36,826 bases of DNA, taken from assembly GCA_023446735.1 (NCBI GenBank), contig JAEXPQ010000236.1, positions 1 to 36,826 of the forward strand, given 5' to 3'. The stretch comes from Verrucomicrobiota bacterium. Its GTDB lineage: Bacteria; Verrucomicrobiota; Verrucomicrobiia; Opitutales; Opitutaceae. Positions 32,843-36,826 of this stretch are shown piece by piece. Both the position numbers and the translations under genes were made by a program. Position 1 is the stretch's first letter. Each line of letters starts with the position of its first letter. The notes under the pieces are model-generated. The model saw only the letters and a list, made by a program, of their open reading frames with translations, was not told the DNA's origin and did no database searches.

Positions 32843-33760
32843 TCAGCGCGCGGAGACGGTGACCGGAATCGTGATCTCGCCGGTGCCGGCTCCGTTGACG
32901 AAGAGGTTGCCCGTGCCGGGCTGGCCGCCCTTCACCGTGATCGTGGCGGTCGTGGCGCCGGCCGGAATGATCACCTCGGGCATGATGACCGACTTCGGGA
33001 TGTCGGTGCTCACATCGATCAGCAGGCCGCCTTCGGGCGCCGGCGTGCCGAGCGCGAACGAGAGGGAGGTCTTCCCACCGGTGGTGAGGTTGAGCGACTC
33101 CGGCATGACCGAGAGCGAGAGCCCGTCGACCCGGAACGAGCCCACCTTCTGGCTCGTGGTGCCGTTGTTGAGCGAGACCTCGTAGGCCCGGCCGGCCGGG
33201 ACGGCGGGCACCGAGAACGCGATGGCGTTGGGCGACTCGAACACCGTGCGGGCGGGCACGCTGTCGAGGTAGACGACGTCCTGCGGGGTGAAGCCGCGGC
33301 CGACGATGGCGATGCGCGAACCGATCGGACCGCGCACGGCCTCGAGCGTGTAGACGTAGCGGTTGGTGAGCTTGATGGTGCGCAGTTCGGTGTACTCCTC
33401 GACCGGGAAGACCATGTTGCTGCGCATGCCGGCGTAGTTCACGAGGAGGTAGTAGGTCGCCTCGGTGCGGCCGGCGGGCATGTGATAATCGAACTCGAAA
33501 AGGCCGTCGCCAAGCGGGCTGGCGACCATCGGGTGGATCTGGCCGTCGATGACGATCTGGACCTTGAGCGAGCCCTTCACGAGCTCGGTCTCATTGGGCT
33601 TCACCCGGGCCGTGATCGTGTAGATCGAGGACGGGTTCTCGGCCACCGTGTCCGAGGTCATGTTGACGATGGTCGAAGTGCAGCCCGTCAGGACCAGCGC
33701 GAGCGTGGCGGCGGACAGGGCAAGGGCGCGTTTCCAGGAAGAAGCCTGCGAATGTTGCAT
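32843..33760 (-). CDS. Lipoprotein with IPT/TIG-like domain
   Basis: This is a 305-residue secreted lipoprotein. The N-terminus MQHSQASSWKRALALSAATL leads to the lipobox LVLTGC, so lipidation is expected at Cys27. Residues ~35-140 form a beta-rich domain (IYTITARVKPNETELVKGSLKVQIVIDG, FDYHMPAGRTEATYYLLVNYAG). An IPT/TIG fold follows (VRGPIGSRIAIVGRGFTPQDVVYLDSVPARTVFESPNAIAFSVPAVPAG), and then a second Ig-like segment to the C-terminus (AGATTATITVKGGQPGTGNLFVNGAG). It is probably outer-membrane anchored; the function is unknown. The ATG at 33760 is chosen because it begins the lipoprotein signal; the frame continues to 33901 inside hemW. It is divergent from hemW with a 46-bp gap. Confidence 0.82.
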   Translation of the reverse strand: MQHSQASSWKRALALSAATLALVLTGCTSTIVNMTSDTVAENPSSIYTITARVKPNETELVKGSLKVQIVIDGQIHPMVASPLGDGLFEFDYHMPAGRTEATYYLLVNYAGMRSNMVFPVEEYTELRTIKLTNRYVYTLEAVRGPIGSRIAIVGRGFTPQDVVYLDSVPARTVFESPNAIAFSVPAVPAGRAYEVSLNNGTTSQKVGSFRVDGLSLSVMPESLNLTTGGKTSLSFALGTPAPEGGLLIDVSTDIPKSVIMPEVIIPAGATTATITVKGGQPGTGNLFVNGAGTGEITIPVTVSAR

Positions 33761-33806
33761 AAATGTTTGCTGGAGCCGGCGTTTCGTTGCGTGGTGGCCG
33801 GCGCAG

Positions 33807-34985
33807 ATGTCGGAATCTCTAACGTTCGCGGCGCAGGCAGAGCAAGAAAAAGCCGAGGCGGCTCCGCTCGGTGTGTACGTGCATGTCCCGTTCTGTTCCA
33901 CGACTTGCGAGTACTGCGCGTTCTACCAAGTGCGGCCGGAAGGCGACGATCTCGCCCGCTATCTGCGCGAGATGGCCGCCGAATTCGCGCTCGTCCCCAC
34001 GCCGCTGCGGGCCGAGACGGTCTTCTGGGGCGGAGGCACGCCCGGGTTGCTGCCGCCGAAGCACCTGACCGAACTCTGCACGCTCGTGCGCGGCAACCTG
34101 GCCGCCGCCCCCGCCGAATGGAGCGTGGAGATGGCGCCCGGCACGGTCACCAAGGAGCGGCTCACCGCGCTGCGCGACGGCGGCGTGACGCGCATCTCGC
34201 TCGGAGTGCAGAGCCTGCAGCCCGATCTGCTCGCCGCCCTCGGCCGGCGCCACACCAAGGAGCAGGCGCTGCGCGCGTACGACCTCGTGCGCGCCGCCGG
34301 TTTCGCCTCCGTGAACCTCGACCTGATCTTCGCCGTGCCCGGACAGGACGCCGCGAGCTGGCGGGCCGACCTCGCCGCCGCAGTGGCGCTCGCCCCCGAC
34401 CACATCTCGACGTACTGCCTCACCTTCGAGGAGGACACCGCGCTCTTCGTGAAACTCTCGCAGGGCAAGGTGACGCTCGACGTGGAGAAAGAGGCCACGT
34501 TCTACGAGGCGACCTGGGACGAGCTCGGCGCGGCGGGCTTCTCGCAATACGAGATTTCCAACTACACACGCCCAGGCCACGCCTGCCGCCACAATCTCAA
34601 CACTTGGGCGATGCAGCAGTGGCTCGGCTTCGGCCCCTCCGGCGCCTCGCAGCACGGCGGTTGGCGCTACCAGAATCCGCCGGACCTTGCCGCTTGGCGC
34701 GCCGATCTCGCCGCGGGCCGGCGCGGCACGATGGATCGCACACCGCTCACCCCCGCGCTGCTCGCCGCCGACACCCTAATCTTCGGCCTGCGCTGCAACG
34801 CTGGTGTCGACCTTGCCGCCGCGCAGCGACGGTTCCCCACCGCGAACTGGTCCGCCTACCGCGCGCTCGCGGCGCGGCTGGTCGCCGAAGGCGTCGCCGA
34901 GTGGGCCGCGCCGGAGGTGCTGCGGCTCACTCACCGCGGCCGCCTGCTCGCCGATTCGGTCGGCGCTGCCGTACTGGAAATCTGA
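33807..34985 (+). CDS. hemW: HemW-like radical SAM coproporphyrinogen-III-oxidase-family protein (heme chaperone)
   Basis: This 392-residue protein belongs to the HemN/HemW family. The cluster motif FCSTTCEYCAF places Cys at 30, 34 and 37 in the C-x3-C-x2-C-x-F pattern of HemW. ETVFWGGGTPGLLP, RISLGVQSLQPDLLAALGRRHT and VNLDLIFAVPGQ are family signatures, as is YEISNYTRPGHACRHNLNTWAMQQWLGFGPSGASQH. HemW is a heme-trafficking protein rather than a true oxidase. The usual HNxxYW motif reads HNLNTW here, a small deviation. The ATG at 33807 gives normal length; the frame is open upstream to 33648 but runs into the divergent lipoprotein gene. Confidence 0.85.
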   Translation: MSESLTFAAQAEQEKAEAAPLGVYVHVPFCSTTCEYCAFYQVRPEGDDLARYLREMAAEFALVPTPLRAETVFWGGGTPGLLPPKHLTELCTLVRGNLAAAPAEWSVEMAPGTVTKERLTALRDGGVTRISLGVQSLQPDLLAALGRRHTKEQALRAYDLVRAAGFASVNLDLIFAVPGQDAASWRADLAAAVALAPDHISTYCLTFEEDTALFVKLSQGKVTLDVEKEATFYEATWDELGAAGFSQYEISNYTRPGHACRHNLNTWAMQQWLGFGPSGASQHGGWRYQNPPDLAAWRADLAAGRRGTMDRTPLTPALLAADTLIFGLRCNAGVDLAAAQRRFPTANWSAYRALAARLVAEGVAEWAAPEVLRLTHRGRLLADSVGAAVLEI

Positions 34986-35062
34986 GGTGCAGCCATCCGA
35001 CTGCGGCGTGGGCCGGCGTGCGGGTGCCCGCTCCGAAGCGCGGGGGCGAACCCGCCGCCCTG

Positions 35063-35111
35063 CCGTGCCACCGGAGGTGGTGACGGTATCGCCATGGCCC
35101 GCCGGCCATGG
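35063..35111. other. Two tandem hairpins between hemW and the GH130 gene
   Basis: The first hairpin has CCACC/GGTGG around GGA, with CCGT/ACGG outside it (35063-35086). The second is a perfect 8-bp CCATGGCC/GGCCATGG with a CGCC loop (35092-35111). Neither has a T-run. The 12-mer CCACCGGAGGTG (35068-35079) also occurs at 24992-25003 in the ndk leader. They may be RNA-stabilising structures or part of an intergenic repeat family. Confidence 0.45.
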
Positions 35112-35203
35112 TCTGGCCGCGACCGCGTGCCTCCCGATTTAGCGCGATTTGCTCGCCAGTGGCGCGGCGCGCCGACAAAACGCCTTTTTCCCCCGTCGAA
35201 AAC

Positions 35204-36154
35204 ATGAAGAAATCCAAATCGCTCCAATTCCCGGAGAAACGCGTCTACGCCAAAGGCCGCCCGGTCCGCCGCTACAAGAAGAACCCGATCGTCACCGCCG
35301 ACATGGTGCCGTTCTCCTGCCGCGGCATCTTCAACAGCTCCGTCGTCAAGCACGACGGCCGCTACGTGATGGTCCTGCGCTGCGAAGGCTACAACTTCTA
35401 CAACTTCTTCTGCCTCGCCGAATCGAAGAACGGCTACGACGGCTGGAAGATCGGCGAGATCATCCCGATGCCCGACGATCCGGAATACCGCAAGTACGCC
35501 CGGGTGCAGTACGATCCGCGCCTGACCAAGATCGGCGACACGTACCACATAACGTTCTGCTGCCACGGATCCGACGCCCGCATGGGCCACATGACCTCGA
35601 AGGACATGAAGACCTTCAAGTGGGAGGGCTTCATCACCGGCACGGGCTTCCGCAACACCGTCCTGTTCCCCGAGAAGATCGACGGCCTCTACACCGCCCT
35701 GGAGCGCCCGAACGCCCTCGGCGAGATCTGGGTCACGCGTTCGCCCGACCTCAAGTTCTGGGGTCAATCCAGCCTGCTCATGGACAAGGGCCGCTGCTCC
35801 TTCGGCTGGGGCAAGATCGGCCCCTGCGGCACTCCCATCCGCACCAAGGCCGGCTGGCTGATCATCTTCCACGCCGTCTCCGTCGTGTGCGAATACGAGT
35901 TCCTCTACCACGCCGGCGTCGCGCTCGCCGACCTCGCCGACCCCTCGAAGCTCATCCGCGTGGGCGACGAGTGCATCCTCACCCCCGAGGAGCCGTACGA
36001 GAATGCCGGACACACCCCGAACTGCGTGTTCGCCTCCTCGCATGTGGTCGAGCCCGACGGTTCCATCAAGCTCTACTACGGCGCCAGCGACCGCTACCAG
36101 TGCGTGGCGGACACGAGCGTCGACGAACTGCTCGAGATCGCGCTGCACCGCTGA
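35204..36154 (+). CDS. Glycoside hydrolase/phosphorylase family 130 protein
   Basis: The 316-residue protein has a five-bladed beta-propeller pattern of the GH130 type (beta-mannoside phosphorylases and hydrolases). NPIVTADMVPFSCRGIFNSSVVKHDGRYVMVLRCEG is the family opening. VQYDPRLTKIGDTYHITFCC contains the catalytic Asp104 in the '(E/Y)DPR' motif. The end GHTPNCVFASSHVVEPDGSIKLYYGASD matches 'pnvvF..G.....d.l.lYYGaaD'. No signal peptide is present, so it acts in the cytoplasm, probably on manno-oligosaccharides, either releasing mannose-1-phosphate or by hydrolysis. The exact activity cannot be read. The ATG at 35204 is chosen over the open frame from 35108 because earlier residues are not family-like. 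A strong terminator follows. Confidence 0.87.
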   Translation: MKKSKSLQFPEKRVYAKGRPVRRYKKNPIVTADMVPFSCRGIFNSSVVKHDGRYVMVLRCEGYNFYNFFCLAESKNGYDGWKIGEIIPMPDDPEYRKYARVQYDPRLTKIGDTYHITFCCHGSDARMGHMTSKDMKTFKWEGFITGTGFRNTVLFPEKIDGLYTALERPNALGEIWVTRSPDLKFWGQSSLLMDKGRCSFGWGKIGPCGTPIRTKAGWLIIFHAVSVVCEYEFLYHAGVALADLADPSKLIRVGDECILTPEEPYENAGHTPNCVFASSHVVEPDGSIKLYYGASDRYQCVADTSVDELLEIALHR

Positions 36155-36182
36155 GGTGCGGCCCCACGCTCCCGATCACCAC

Positions 36183-36213
36183 AAAGCGCGCCGCTCCCGG
36201 GCGCGCTTTTTTT
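36183..36213 (+). terminator. Intrinsic terminator after the GH130 gene
   Basis: A perfect 10-bp stem (AAAGCGCGCC 36183-36192, GGCGCGCTTT 36200-36209) has a 7-nt loop and a run of seven T (36207-36213). It separates the GH130 gene from the RidA-like gene. Confidence 0.9.
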
Positions 36214-36269
36214 CCGCCATCCGTCCGGGGAAAGCCGTTCCCTGCGGGATTTCCCTGTCACCCTGTACC

Positions 36270-36713
36270 ATGAAACACCTGCTGTTCCCCCTCGTTCTCG
36301 CCCTTTTCGCCACCACCCTGCCCGCCCAGGAACTCCGCAAGGAGAAGCTCAACCTCGGCCCGTGGGAGAATGAGATCGGGTACGCCCAGGCCGTGCGCGT
36401 GGGCAACACGCTCTACGTTTCCGGCTCCGTCGGCGCCGGCCCCATGCCCCAGGCGATCGACGCCGCTTTCGGCTCCATCAAGGCCACCCTCGCCCACTAC
36501 GGACTCGATTTCCGCCATGTCGTGAAGGAGAACGCGTACACGACCGATCTTGAGGCACTGAAGGCCGCCAAGGACGTCCGCAAGAAGTACTACGGCACCG
36601 ACTTTCCCGCCGCGACCTGGGTGCAGGTCGTGCGCCTTTTCCAGCCCGAGTACGTGCTCGAAGTCGAGGTCGTCGCGGTGTTTCCCGAGCCCGGCAAACC
36701 GGTCGCGCCGTAA
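36270..36713 (+). CDS. Secreted RidA-family (YjgF/YER057c/UK114) protein lacking the catalytic arginine
   Basis: This is a 147-residue protein with a signal peptide (MKHLLFPLVLALFATTLPAQ), followed by a RidA fold: IGYAQAVRVGNTLYVSGSVGAG, IDAAFGSIKATLAHYGLDFRHVVKENAYTTDLE and FPAATWVQVVRLFQPEYVLEVEVVAV. Canonical RidA enamine/imine deaminases have FPAR at this last position, and the Arg is catalytic. Here it reads FPAA, so deaminase activity is doubtful. Periplasmic, Arg-less members of the family are known but their function is not. The start is the ATG at 36270, which begins the signal peptide; longer frames run back into the GH130 gene. Confidence 0.85.
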   Translation: MKHLLFPLVLALFATTLPAQELRKEKLNLGPWENEIGYAQAVRVGNTLYVSGSVGAGPMPQAIDAAFGSIKATLAHYGLDFRHVVKENAYTTDLEALKAAKDVRKKYYGTDFPAATWVQVVRLFQPEYVLEVEVVAVFPEPGKPVAP

Positions 36714-36826
36714 AACGGAGAGCCGGCGACGCCGCGAAGCCTCGCTTGCCTGGACGGCCGCCCTCAGCTCTCGACGACGGCCCGGGCCCCCCCCGGCGGG
36801 GGGGGCCCCCCCCCCCGGCGGGCGCC
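36714..36826. other. Low-complexity window end; possible C-terminus of a minus-strand gene
   Basis: The last ~45 bases are runs of C and G (from about 36781), typical of a contig end or sequencing artefact. Just before them, TCA at 36764-36766 could be the stop of a minus-strand frame (...ARAVVES). With so few usable bases this cannot be supported as a gene. Confidence 0.3.

Overview
The window is high-GC DNA (about two thirds G+C by eye). It most resembles a member of Verrucomicrobiota, probably Opitutaceae. That guess rests on gene types rather than a marker search: a giant secreted pectin lyase with autotransporter-associated beta-strand repeats but no autotransporter barrel, a DUF5107-TPR protein beside a GH2 enzyme and a sugar porter, AraC-type control of sugar genes, GH130, and weak Shine-Dalgarno sequences. 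No phage, insertion sequence, CRISPR array, tRNA or rRNA was seen.

Layout. 1-2643: a PstS-like binding protein cut by the window edge, a small Smr-domain protein, a DUF4199 membrane protein and a TIGR02466 2OG-Fe(II) oxygenase. 2762-9352 (minus): a 2196-residue PL11-like rhamnogalacturonan lyase with a long repeat tail. 9541-14704: a molybdenum cofactor (Moco) cluster, with mobA and a MOSC gene on minus and moaD-moaE-moeA-moaC-mog-moaA on plus. 14705-15439: a gene-free stretch packed with short repeats and a duplicated ~175-bp element. 15440-24243: a carbohydrate locus made of an AraC regulator, a secreted GH2 enzyme, a DUF5107-TPR protein and a sugar/H+ symporter split by one in-frame TGA. 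24457-27502 (minus): ndk with a terminator in its leader, then an overlapping epimerase and photolyase pair. 27667-31761: rpoN, an 807-bp gap, then amt-glnK. 32082-36713: a methyltransferase and an IPT/TIG lipoprotein (minus), then hemW, a GH130 enzyme and a secreted RidA-like protein (plus).

How the genes connect. The Moco cluster covers most of the pathway: MoaA/MoaC make cPMP, MoaD/MoaE make molybdopterin, Mog and MoeA insert metal, and MobA makes the dinucleotide form. No MoeB is visible here. In the carbohydrate locus, a 17-bp sequence in front of araC recurs (14 of 17 bases) in front of the GH2 gene, together with an inverted half-site. This suggests the AraC protein controls itself and the operon. 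In the nitrogen region, sequences with the sigma-54 GG-N10-GC spacing lie before both rpoN and amt. Three copies of AAAACGCC lie about 95-170 bp upstream of the predicted amt start site, where an enhancer-binding protein would sit.

The most interesting points are the self-contained sigma-54/amt regulatory architecture, the AraC operator pair, the terminator-like hairpin in the ndk leader, the nonsense-interrupted sugar porter, and the duplicated intergenic element. All regulatory calls are pattern matches made by eye and were not computed.
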